From a bacterium (GTDB lineage: Bacteria; Elusimicrobiota; Elusimicrobia; Elusimicrobiales; UBA9959): a DNA stretch of 5,693 nt. Below the pieces are notes generated by a model. It was not told the origin of the DNA, did no database searches, and saw only the letters and a list, made by a program, of their open reading frames with translations. The stretch is taken from contig JAKAMO010000147.1 of the NCBI GenBank assembly GCA_021812825.1, positions 1-5,693 on the forward strand, written 5' to 3'. Both the position numbers and the translations under genes were made by a program. Numbering within the stretch: the stretch's first letter is position 1; every line of letters begins with the position of its first letter. Positions 1 through 5,678 of this stretch are shown here, in pieces.

Positions 1-165
1 AAAACAAGCCCTAAAACATCCCTATGTGATGATTATGAATGTTCTGATCAATCTAAGGTGGATGAGTATTATTCGACTTGCACGGACCCGGTTTGCAATA
101 AAGGCAATTCTTTCGGGAACACTTCACGGATATATAGGGAATCTCCCCGGTTTGCATCATATTGA
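1..165 (+). CDS. Possible 3' end of a cysteine-patterned protein (partial, unrecognised)
   Basis: Frame 1 is open from the first base to a TGA at 163-165, giving 54 residues with no start inside the window, so the gene would begin to the left. I do not recognise a family. The visible tail is polar and rich in Ser, Asp, Asn and Tyr. It has four Cys (residues 9, 14, 27, 32 of the fragment) spaced CX4C-X12-CX4C, seen as CDDYEC and CTDPVC. There is no CXXCH haem motif and no C-terminal hydrophobic anchor. Paired, polar cysteines suggest a secreted or periplasmic disulfide protein, but that is inference. Codons such as TGT, GAT, TAT and TCT are AT-rich compared with all other genes here, which could mean acquired DNA or simply non-coding sequence open by chance. 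A 55-codon opening alone is weak evidence. Confidence 0.3.
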   Translation, partial: KTSPKTSLCDDYECSDQSKVDEYYSTCTDPVCNKGNSFGNTSRIYRESPRFASY

Positions 166-426
166 AACAGTAGCCCTTTATCCGAACAATCGGGAAACCG
201 CGAAAAAAACGACCAGAAACAGGCCAATAGCCCCGCCATCGTCCGAAGACTGACCTAACGCTTACCTGGCGGGGAAAATGCCTGCCTTGCCGCACGAAAA
301 ACAGCCTGTCTTTTTTATTATCGATGAAACCGGCAGCGCTCACGCGAAAATTTCAGAAAATCACGCCTGGAAATGGGAGGAATTGAAGGGGCTGTCGATA
401 ATTGCGCTTATGTTTCCTGCAGTTCC
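166..426. other. Intergenic stretch with no recognisable gene
   Basis: Between the left-edge open frame and the pruA terminator I see no convincing gene or RNA. Short ATG-initiated openings exist on both strands (26-253 plus, 278-502 plus, 53-343 minus), but their translations look like no family, and the one from 278 runs through the terminator into the antisense of pruA. The only structure noted is an inverted repeat at 231-274. GC content is lower than in the genes to the right. No tRNA-like cloverleaf was spotted by eye. Confidence 0.5.
231..274. repeat. 8-bp inverted repeat with 28-base loop
   Basis: CCCCGCCA (231-238) is the exact reverse complement of TGGCGGGG (267-274). The arms are GC-rich but the loop is long, and no T tract follows immediately on either strand, so it is not a typical intrinsic terminator. 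It could be a transcript-end structure of the left-edge frame, a small repeat element, or chance. Confidence 0.3.
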
Positions 427-464
427 AAAAGGAAGGCCGGGAGTATACTCCCGGCCTTCCTCTT
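427..464 (-). terminator. Intrinsic terminator of pruA, probably bidirectional
   Basis: Positions 431-460 form a perfect 30-base palindrome. As RNA it makes a 13-bp stem with a TATA loop, with arms GGAAGGCCGGGAG and CTCCCGGCCTTCC. It lies 15-20 bases beyond the pruA stop. Read on the minus strand, the stem is followed directly by TTTT (427-430). Read on the plus strand, it is followed by TCTTTT (461-466), so it could also stop transcripts coming from the left. It also marks where GC content rises to that of the genes on the right. Confidence 0.88.
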
Positions 465-479
465 TTCCCGGCGTCAGGC

Positions 480-2114
480 TCAGGCCTTGTCTTTCTGCAT
501 GAAGGGATACTCGTAAGCGTACGGGGGCACGAAGTTCTCCTTCACGGCGCGCGGGGAGGTCCAGCGCATCATGTTCAGGAGCGAGCCGGCCTTGTCGTTG
601 GTGCCGCTGGCCCTGGCACCGCCGAACGGCTGCTGGCCGACCACCGCGCCGGTGGGCTTGTCGTTGATGTAGAAGTTGCCGGCCGCGTTCTCCAGCCTGT
701 CGAAGGCCTTCAGTATCGCCGCCCTGTCCTGCGCGAAGATAGCGCCGGTCAGCGCGTACGGCGAGGTCTGGTCGCAGAGGCGTAGCGTCTCGTCGAACTT
801 CTTGTCGTCGTAGACGTAGACCGTCATCACGGGCCCGAAGATCTCCTCCTGCATGGTCTTGAAGTCGGGCTTCGAGGCCTTTATCAGGGTCGGGCGGATG
901 TAGTAGCCCTTGGAGTCGTCGTACTTCCCGCCGGCGAGTATATTCCCGCCGCGGTCCTTGGCGGCGAAGTCTATGTAGCCGGTGATGCTCGAGAAGGCGT
1001 TCTTGTCTATGACGGCGTTGACGAAGTTTGAGAAGTCCTCCGCCGGACCCATCTTCAGGCCGTCTATCTGGGAGACCAGGTCGTCCTTTATCCTGTTCCA
1101 CACGGACTTGGGGATATAGGAGCGGCTGGCGGCCGAGCACTTCTGGCCCTGGAACTCGTAGGCGCCGCGCACTATCGCGCACTTAAGGGCTTCCTGGTCG
1201 CAGGAGGGATGGGCGAAGATGAAATCCTTGCCGCCGGTCTCGCCCACTATGCGCGGGTAGCCCTTGTACTTGTGGAAGTTGCCCACTATGGTCTTCCACA
1301 TGCCGTTGAAGACCCCGGTCGAGCCGGTGAAGTGCAGTCCCATGAAGTCCGGGCTGTTGATGACCGGATCGCCCACTTCGCCTCCGGAGCCCGGCAGCAT
1401 GTTGATAACGCCGTCCGGCAGGCCCGCGGCCTGCCAGAGCTTCATCAGGAACCAGCCGGAGTAGACGGCCGTGGAGGCCGGCTTCCAGAGCACGGTGTTG
1501 CCCATTATGGCCGGGGCCGTGGGCAGGTTGCCGGCTATGGACGTGAAGTTGAACGGCGTGACCGCGAACACGAAGCCCTCGAGGGGCCTGTAGTCCACGT
1601 AGTTCCAGTTGCCGCGCGGCGAGAGGGGCTGCTGGGAGTAGATCTGCTCGGCGAAGTACGTGTTGAAGCGGTAGAAGTCGGCCAGCTCGCAGGCGGAGTC
1701 TATCTCGGCCTGGAAAGGGGTCTTGGACTGGCCTATCATCGTGGCGGCGTTCAGGGTCTGGCGCCAGGTGGTGGCCAGCAGGTCGCCGGCCTTCAGGAAG
1801 ATGGCGGCGCGGGCGTGCCAGGGCATCTTAGCCCAGGTCCTGCGGGCCTGCGCCGCGGCGCGGACGGCCAGCTGCACTTCCTTGGGGCCGGCCTTGTGGA
1901 AGCGGCCTATGACCTTTTTGTTCTCGTGGGGTATGACTATGTCCACGGTGCGGCCGGTGCGTATTTCCTTGCCGCCTATTATGAGAGGTATCTCCACGAC
2001 CTGGCCGCGCAGCTCGGCAAGCTTGGCCTTGAGCTCCTTGCGCTCGGGGGTGCCGGGCGCGTAGCTGAGCACCGGCTCGTTGACCGGCTTGGGTACCTGA
2101 AGGATAGTGTTCAT
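480..2114 (-). CDS. pruA: L-glutamate gamma-semialdehyde (1-pyrroline-5-carboxylate) dehydrogenase, ALDH4A1 type
   Basis: This enzyme oxidises glutamate-gamma-semialdehyde, the open form of pyrroline-5-carboxylate, to glutamate with NAD+. It is the second step of proline breakdown and probably cytosolic. The 544-residue protein has the full aldehyde dehydrogenase fold: N-terminal NPVxEP-like region (NEPVLSYAPGTPER, 12-25), oxyanion Asn189 in PFNF, NAD-binding FTGST (262-266), general-base Glu292 in GETGGKDF, catalytic nucleophile Cys326 in GQKCSA, EEIFGP (423-428) and FGGARASGTNDK (497-508). These match the mitochondrial ALDH4A1/stand-alone group rather than the dehydrogenase half of bifunctional PutA, and no proline dehydrogenase domain is present. 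The start is set by GGAGG (complement of 2119-2123) four bases before ATG and by family-length N-terminus. It is a single-gene unit, divergent from a LysR regulator and ended by a strong terminator. No key residue is missing. The family call is very secure; proline dehydrogenase must lie elsewhere. Confidence 0.96.
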   Translation of the reverse strand: MNTILQVPKPVNEPVLSYAPGTPERKELKAKLAELRGQVVEIPLIIGGKEIRTGRTVDIVIPHENKKVIGRFHKAGPKEVQLAVRAAAQARRTWAKMPWHARAAIFLKAGDLLATTWRQTLNAATMIGQSKTPFQAEIDSACELADFYRFNTYFAEQIYSQQPLSPRGNWNYVDYRPLEGFVFAVTPFNFTSIAGNLPTAPAIMGNTVLWKPASTAVYSGWFLMKLWQAAGLPDGVINMLPGSGGEVGDPVINSPDFMGLHFTGSTGVFNGMWKTIVGNFHKYKGYPRIVGETGGKDFIFAHPSCDQEALKCAIVRGAYEFQGQKCSAASRSYIPKSVWNRIKDDLVSQIDGLKMGPAEDFSNFVNAVIDKNAFSSITGYIDFAAKDRGGNILAGGKYDDSKGYYIRPTLIKASKPDFKTMQEEIFGPVMTVYVYDDKKFDETLRLCDQTSPYALTGAIFAQDRAAILKAFDRLENAAGNFYINDKPTGAVVGQQPFGGARASGTNDKAGSLLNMMRWTSPRAVKENFVPPYAYEYPFMQKDKA

Positions 2115-2118
2115 CGTG

Positions 2119-2123
2119 CCTCC
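2119..2123 (-). promoter_or_regulatory. Ribosome binding site of pruA
   Basis: The plus-strand CCTCC reads GGAGG on the coding strand, four bases before the ATG at 2114-2112. It supports this start and contrasts with the two regulator genes in the window, which show no such site. Confidence 0.7.
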
Positions 2124-2156
2124 GTTTCGGCTGTCGGGACTGCTTTGAGGGATATG

Positions 2157-2184
2157 TTATCAATTGCGGCCATATTAGTATAAT
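2157..2184 (+). promoter_or_regulatory. Candidate sigma70-type promoter of the LysR gene
   Basis: A perfect -10 TATAAT lies at 2179-2184. TTATCA (2157-2162) sits 16 bases upstream and matches four of six -35 positions. Transcription would begin near 2191, leaving only about 14 untranslated bases before the ATG at 2205. On the opposite strand the same bases read TATACT (2182-2177), a possible -10 for pruA, though I see no good -35 for it. The two promoters would then overlap back to back. Confidence 0.5.
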
Positions 2185-2194
2185 TCATAATACT
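2177..2194. promoter_or_regulatory. Imperfect inverted repeat in the pruA/lysR divergent promoter (candidate operator)
   Basis: An 18-base imperfect palindrome has outer arms AGTAT/ATACT and inner AT/AT; seven of nine base pairs match. It covers the TATAAT -10. A second short palindrome, TGAAT-AAT-ATTCA (2206-2218), overlaps the lysR start codon and has the T-N11-A form common to LysR-type sites. Binding by the adjacent regulator is inferred from the divergent layout. AT-rich sequence produces such repeats easily, so confidence is modest. Confidence 0.35.
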
Positions 2195-2204
2195 CATCGC
2201 ACAT

Positions 2205-3119
2205 ATGAATAATATTCAAAACATCGACCTTTACCAGCTCAGGGCCTTCTTCGCCGTAGGCCGCACGCTGAGCTATACCGCGGCGGCCGGGCGGCTCTAC
2301 GTGACCCAGTCGGCGGTAAGCCACGCCGTGGCCAAGCTCTCGCGGGGGCTGGGCGAGCCGCTGCTGAAGAAGGCCGGCGGGAAGCTGGAGCTGACCGAGG
2401 CGGGCCGCATACTGTACGCCTCCTGCGAGAAGGTCTTCTACGAGCTGGAGGCCGCCGGGGAGCGCATAGCGGCGCTTAAGTCCGCCGGCCCCGGGGCCAT
2501 ACGGCTGGGGGCCACCGTGGAGTTCGGCACCACGCTGCTGGTGAAGTATCTGAAGGGCTTCCTGAAGAGCAACCCGGGCTTCCACCTGGACTTCCAGTTC
2601 CGCCACGACCTGCTGAAGCCGCTGCTGGACGACGAGCTGGACATCATGATCGACTGCCGCGACCACCGGGTGGAGGGCCTGCAGAAGACCCCGCTCTTCC
2701 GCGAGGAATACGTGGTGATAGCCTCCCGCGAGTTCGTCAGGAAGCGCGGCCTGGAGGCGCCCGGGGACCTGTCGCGCTGCACCGTGCTCTCGATGGACAA
2801 GAAGGGCGAGTGGTGGGGCAATTTCCTGAACGCCCTGCCGGCCGCTTCCAGGCCGGAGTTCGCGGACATCATGGAGCTCAACCACATCCGCGCCATCATC
2901 AACGCGGCCATAGAGGGGCTGGGCGTGGGCTTCGTGCCGCGGTACACGGTGCTCAAGGAGCTGCGCGCCGGCGTGCTGGCCGACGTCTTCCCGCGGCTGA
3001 AACTGCTGGAGGACAATTTCTATGTCTACCAGAAAGCCGGCCGCTCCGGGCTGGAAAGCCACCGGCGCCTGCTGGAATACCTGCGGAACATAAAGAGCGC
3101 CCAGCTCGAAAGGGCCTGA
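2205..3119 (+). CDS. LysR-type transcriptional regulator
   Basis: This 304-residue protein has the standard LysR length and layout. An N-terminal winged helix-turn-helix covers about residues 8-67, with the pattern LYQLRAFFAVGRTLSYTAAA and recognition helix TQSAVSHAVAKL (34-45). A linker helix lies at about 68-95. The periplasmic-binding-like effector domain covers about 97-300, opening with GAIRLGATVEFG and containing the typical DELDIMI and AAIEGLGVGFVP segments. The effector is not deducible. Because it is divergent from pruA across 90 bases, control of proline catabolism together with autorepression is the simplest inference. The molybdenum operon begins only 41 bases downstream with no terminator visible between, so read-through or control of that operon is also possible. 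The ATG has no Shine-Dalgarno sequence ahead of it. This start matches the usual LysR N-terminus, so I keep it and suspect a very short leader. Confidence 0.93.
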   Translation: MNNIQNIDLYQLRAFFAVGRTLSYTAAAGRLYVTQSAVSHAVAKLSRGLGEPLLKKAGGKLELTEAGRILYASCEKVFYELEAAGERIAALKSAGPGAIRLGATVEFGTTLLVKYLKGFLKSNPGFHLDFQFRHDLLKPLLDDELDIMIDCRDHRVEGLQKTPLFREEYVVIASREFVRKRGLEAPGDLSRCTVLSMDKKGEWWGNFLNALPAASRPEFADIMELNHIRAIINAAIEGLGVGFVPRYTVLKELRAGVLADVFPRLKLLEDNFYVYQKAGRSGLESHRRLLEYLRNIKSAQLERA

Positions 3120-3134
3120 GCGCGCCAGCCTGCC

Positions 3135-3160
3135 CCGATATATTTTGTAAACTATATCGG
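3135..3160. promoter_or_regulatory. ModE-box-like operator abutting the regulator start codon
   Basis: CCGATATA (3135-3142) is the exact reverse complement of TATATCGG (3153-3160), and TTT/AAA (3144-3146/3149-3151) extends the symmetry inward, with one mismatch (3143/3152). As I recall the ModE operator consensus, it is CG-N-TATATA-N6-TATATA-N-CG. The span between the outer CG pairs here (3136-3159) is the same 24 bases, and most TATA positions agree. TATATT at 3139-3144 matches five of six -10 bases, with a poor -35 near CTGAGC (3116-3121), so a bound dimer could block the promoter. The downstream genes are a ModE-type regulator and molybdenum genes, which strongly supports the reading. The repeat ends on the base before ATG, leaving no room for a Shine-Dalgarno sequence. 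Confidence 0.7.
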
Positions 3161-3508
3161 ATGCATATTAAGGTACGGTTGGGACTGCGCGACGCCGCGG
3201 GCGAGCCTTTCATGGGCATAGGCCTGGTCTGGCTGCTGCGCGGCGTCCAGCGCTCGGGCTCCCTCAGCGCCGCGGCCAGGGAGATGGGCATGTCCTATTC
3301 CAAGGCCCACGGCCTGGTGCGGAAGCTGGAGGCGGCGCTCGGCTGCGGAGTGCTGGCCAGGGAGCGCGGCGGCAGCGGCCGCGGCGGCTCTTCGCTCACC
3401 CCGCGCGGCCTGCGCTTCCTCGAGCGCTTCGAGGCCCTGGACGCCTCGGTGAAAAAGCAGGCCGAGGCCATCTTCCGCAGGTCCTTCCCGGGGGGGGAGC
3501 TCGCATGA
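3161..3508 (+). CDS. Single-domain ModE-like winged-helix regulator (molybdenum operon)
   Basis: This 115-residue DNA-binding protein corresponds to the N-terminal domain of ModE. The helix-turn-helix is SGSLSAAAREMGMSYSKAHG (32-51), followed by a helix (VRKLEAALG) and the family's glycine-rich wing RERGGSGRGGSSLTPRG (67-83), then a C-terminal dimerisation-type helix (84-108). The E. coli protein continues into two molybdate-binding Mop/TOBE domains. They are absent here, so direct molybdate sensing by the known route is not possible. Such short ModE-like proteins are common. ATG 3161 gives the charged N-terminal strand (MHIKVRLGLRDAAGEPF) usual for short members. ATG 3212 (Met18) would cut it off. 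There is no Shine-Dalgarno sequence. It overlaps the transporter gene by ATGA. Likely role: repressor or activator of this operon through the adjacent palindrome. An eight-G run (3490-3497) lies near its end. Confidence 0.87.
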   Translation: MHIKVRLGLRDAAGEPFMGIGLVWLLRGVQRSGSLSAAAREMGMSYSKAHGLVRKLEAALGCGVLARERGGSGRGGSSLTPRGLRFLERFEALDASVKKQAEAIFRRSFPGGELA

Positions 3509-4509
3509 GCCTGCGCCGCATCTCCTTCGGGCCGGGCGAATGGACGGGCGCCATGGGCGACCTGGGCATCAGCGTGCCGGTGCTGCTGGCGCTGTCCGCC
3601 TCCGGATCGCTGGACCTATCCCGCGCGCTGCTGCTGTTCGGCGCGGTCTATATCGGAGCCGGGCTCTATTTCAGGCTGCCGATACCCGTACAGCCGCTCA
3701 AGGCCGCTACCGCGCTGGTCATTGCACGCGGTCTGGGCGGCGCGGCACTGCGGGCCTGCGCCCTCTGGATGGCCGCCATACTGGCCGTTTTCTCGCTGAC
3801 CGGGTTCTCGGACAGGATAAACCGACTTTTCACCCGCACCATAGTCAGGGGGATACAGCTGGGGGTGGGCCTGCTGCTGCTGAAGGCCGCTTACAAGCTG
3901 CTGCTGTCCTCCCCTCATGCGGCCGCGGCGGTTCCGGCGTCGGCGGCTTTTCCTTCGCTGCCCGAGCTGACCTCGGCTTTCTGGGTGCTGGTCCTGCCGC
4001 AGCTGCCGCTGACGCTGGGCAACTCCGTGGCGGCCACCTGCGACGTCAGCGCCGGCTACTTCGGGGAGGAGGCCGCCAGGGTGCGGCCGCGCCCCGTGAC
4101 AATGTCCATAGCTCTTTCGAACCTGGCCGCCGGCCTGCTGGGCGGCATGCCTGTCTGCCACGGCTCCGGCGGGGTTACGGCGCACCATAAGTTCGGCGCC
4201 AGGACCGCCGGTTCCACCATCATCCTCGGCGCGGCGTTCATTTCGCTGGCGCTCATGCTGGGTTCGGCCGGGGCCGCCGCGGCCCTGGCCGCCATACCCC
4301 GCTGGCTGCTGGCCGGCCTTCTGGCCTGGACGGGCCTGCTGCACGCGCGACTGGTCCTGGACAAGAAGGCCGCGCTGCCGGTGGCGCTGGCCATGGGCGC
4401 ACTGGGCCTGGCCACCAGCAACCTTTCCTACGCGCTGGCGCTGGGGTTGGCGGCCGAAGGCGCGCTGCGCTGGACGCCGCTCTCGCGGCTGCAGGGGGCC
4501 AGGTCATGA
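3505..4509 (+). CDS. MOT1-family molybdate transporter (putative)
   Basis: This is a 334-residue, very hydrophobic inner-membrane protein with about ten membrane-spanning stretches (roughly 23-35, 40-57, 64-80, 84-101, 113-135, 157-175, 198-215, 237-258, 261-282, 288-316). It belongs to the MOT1 branch related to SulP sulfate transporters. Family marks are GAMGDLGISVPV (16-27), LPIPVQPLKA (58-67), PQLPLTLGNSV (165-175) and MPVCHGSGG (215-223) followed by HHKFGAR (227-233). Plant and algal MOT1 proteins import molybdate with high affinity. Bacterial members are usually annotated putative sulfate/molybdate transporters. The location between a ModE-like gene and moeA argues for molybdate here, in place of the ATP-driven ModABC system. 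The start overlaps the previous stop (ATGA), with GGGGAG (3494-3499) five bases upstream as ribosome site. There is no STAS domain, as expected for MOT1. Direction and driving ion are not visible. Confidence 0.88.
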   Translation: MSLRRISFGPGEWTGAMGDLGISVPVLLALSASGSLDLSRALLLFGAVYIGAGLYFRLPIPVQPLKAATALVIARGLGGAALRACALWMAAILAVFSLTGFSDRINRLFTRTIVRGIQLGVGLLLLKAAYKLLLSSPHAAAAVPASAAFPSLPELTSAFWVLVLPQLPLTLGNSVAATCDVSAGYFGEEAARVRPRPVTMSIALSNLAAGLLGGMPVCHGSGGVTAHHKFGARTAGSTIILGAAFISLALMLGSAGAAAALAAIPRWLLAGLLAWTGLLHARLVLDKKAALPVALAMGALGLATSNLSYALALGLAAEGALRWTPLSRLQGARS

Positions 4510-5678
4510 TAAGTTTCGAAGAGGCAATAGAGGCCGTGCTGAAGAGGGCCCGGAAACTTCCGGCCGTTCGCGTGCGTTTAGAGGAAGCCGCCGGCCGAAT
4601 CCTGGCCGCGGACGTCCGTTCGCCTCTGGACATGCCGCCTTTCGACAAGGCGCTGGTGGACGGCTACGCCGTGCGCTCGCACGACGTTAAGGCCGGCGTC
4701 CGGCTTAAGAAGGCCGGGACTATACAGGCCGGAGGGCGCGCCCGCAGCCTGCCCGCCGGGACCTGCCTGAAGATAATGACCGGGGCTCCCGTGCCGCTCG
4801 GCGCCGATGCGGTTGTCATGGTGGAGCGGACGCGGGAGGAAGGCGGACTGGTGATCTTCGGCTCGTCCGCAGGGAAAAGAGCCGGCATATCCCGGCGCGG
4901 CTCCGATATGAAGCGCGGGCAGCTGATACTGCGGAGCGGCTCCGCGGTCAGGACCTCCCATATCGCCGCGCTGGCCGCGGCCGGCAAAGGCTTCCTGCTC
5001 TGCGGCGGGCTGCCGTCGGTATCCCTGGTGAATACGGGCGGAGAGCTGATCCGGCCCGGCGGAAAGCTGCCCGCGGGCGGCATCTACAACAGCAACGGGC
5101 CGATGCTGGCCGCGCTGCTGCGCGGGGACGGCATGAAGGCGGAGCCTGTCATAGTCCGCGACGAGCCCGCCCGGCTCAGGGCCGCGCTTTCGAAGGCGCT
5201 GAGGTCCGATATCGTGCTGGTCTCCGGCGGCGTCTCTATGGGGGATTACGACCTGGTCCCGGGGACGCTCAAGTCCCTGGGGGTGAAAGAGGTTTTCCAC
5301 AGGGTGCGCGTCAGGCCCGGCAAGCCGATGTTCTTCGGCGTGAAGGGGCGGCGGCTGGTGTTCGGCATGCCCGGCAACCCGCTGGCTAACTTCATGGCGT
5401 ATCACGCCTACGTACGCCCGGCCATCCTGAAGATGGCCGGCGCCTCCCGTCCCGGGCCGGAATTCACGGCGGGCCGCTGCGCCTCGGCCTTCAGGCCGCG
5501 CACTGGCAGGCTGGCGATGGAACTCGCGCAGGCCGGCTGCTCGTATTCGCTGGCGCCGGTGCGGGCTAACGGCTCCGCCGACGTGCTGGCCCTGGCGGCC
5601 GCGGAGGCCTTCGCCGCGGTGCCGGAGAAAGCGGAATTAAAGAAAGGCGCCAAAGGCAGGTTCCTCGGATGGCGATAG
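4506..5678 (+). CDS. moeA: Molybdopterin molybdenumtransferase MoeA
   Basis: MoeA inserts molybdate into adenylylated molybdopterin, releasing AMP and giving the active molybdenum cofactor in the cytosol. The 390-residue protein is near the usual 400-410. Recognisable parts are the N-terminal ISFEEAIEAVL, EEAAGRILAADV (26-37), DMPPFDKALVDGYAVR (42-57, holding the conserved Asp52 of DGYAV), MTGAPVPLGADAVVMVE (91-107), NTGGEL (176-181), IYNSN (193-197), the MPT-binding core SDIVLVSGGVSMGDYDLV (234-251), RVRPGKP (268-274), VFGMPGNPLANF (285-296), and a C-terminal domain IV from about 315. The core Asp235, Asp248 and Lys273 line up with residues of the E. coli active site, and a position that is Lys in E. 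coli (KPGKP) is Arg270 here. The start overlaps the transporter stop (ATGA); AGGGGG (4493-4498) is a fitting ribosome site. It overlaps the next gene by ten bases. It is complete with no sign of decay. Confidence 0.95.
   Translation: MISFEEAIEAVLKRARKLPAVRVRLEEAAGRILAADVRSPLDMPPFDKALVDGYAVRSHDVKAGVRLKKAGTIQAGGRARSLPAGTCLKIMTGAPVPLGADAVVMVERTREEGGLVIFGSSAGKRAGISRRGSDMKRGQLILRSGSAVRTSHIAALAAAGKGFLLCGGLPSVSLVNTGGELIRPGGKLPAGGIYNSNGPMLAALLRGDGMKAEPVIVRDEPARLRAALSKALRSDIVLVSGGVSMGDYDLVPGTLKSLGVKEVFHRVRVRPGKPMFFGVKGRRLVFGMPGNPLANFMAYHAYVRPAILKMAGASRPGPEFTAGRCASAFRPRTGRLAMELAQAGCSYSLAPVRANGSADVLALAAAEAFAAVPEKAELKKGAKGRFLGWR

Noticed and set aside
163..258. The left-edge frame stays open after its TGA until TAA at 256-258, hinting at stop recoding
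   Set aside because: Thirty further open codons in moderate-GC sequence are expected by chance, and nothing like a selenocysteine element or a family continuing across the TGA is visible.
53..343. 96-codon minus-strand opening with several cysteines
   Set aside because: No ribosome site, odd composition and an overlap with the opposite-strand left-edge frame. I find neither strand proven, but this one has no ordered motif.
278..502. 74-codon plus-strand opening from ATG 278
   Set aside because: It runs through the terminator hairpin into the antisense end of pruA; only a weak GGGG lies upstream and the sequence resembles nothing known to me.
361..1182. 273-codon minus-strand opening in another frame within pruA
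   Set aside because: Arg/Gly-rich out-of-frame reading of pruA. The pruA frame carries all catalytic motifs without interruption, so no frameshift is indicated.
1209..2183. 324-codon plus-strand opening opposite pruA
   Set aside because: It is the antisense shadow of a confidently identified gene. Its translation is low-complexity Gly/Ala/Val/Arg with no family resemblance, as expected in GC-rich DNA.
2175..3062. 295-codon minus-strand opening opposite the LysR gene
   Set aside because: Antisense shadow of the regulator, rich in Gln, Leu, Ala and Val repeats, with no ribosome site or recognisable motif.
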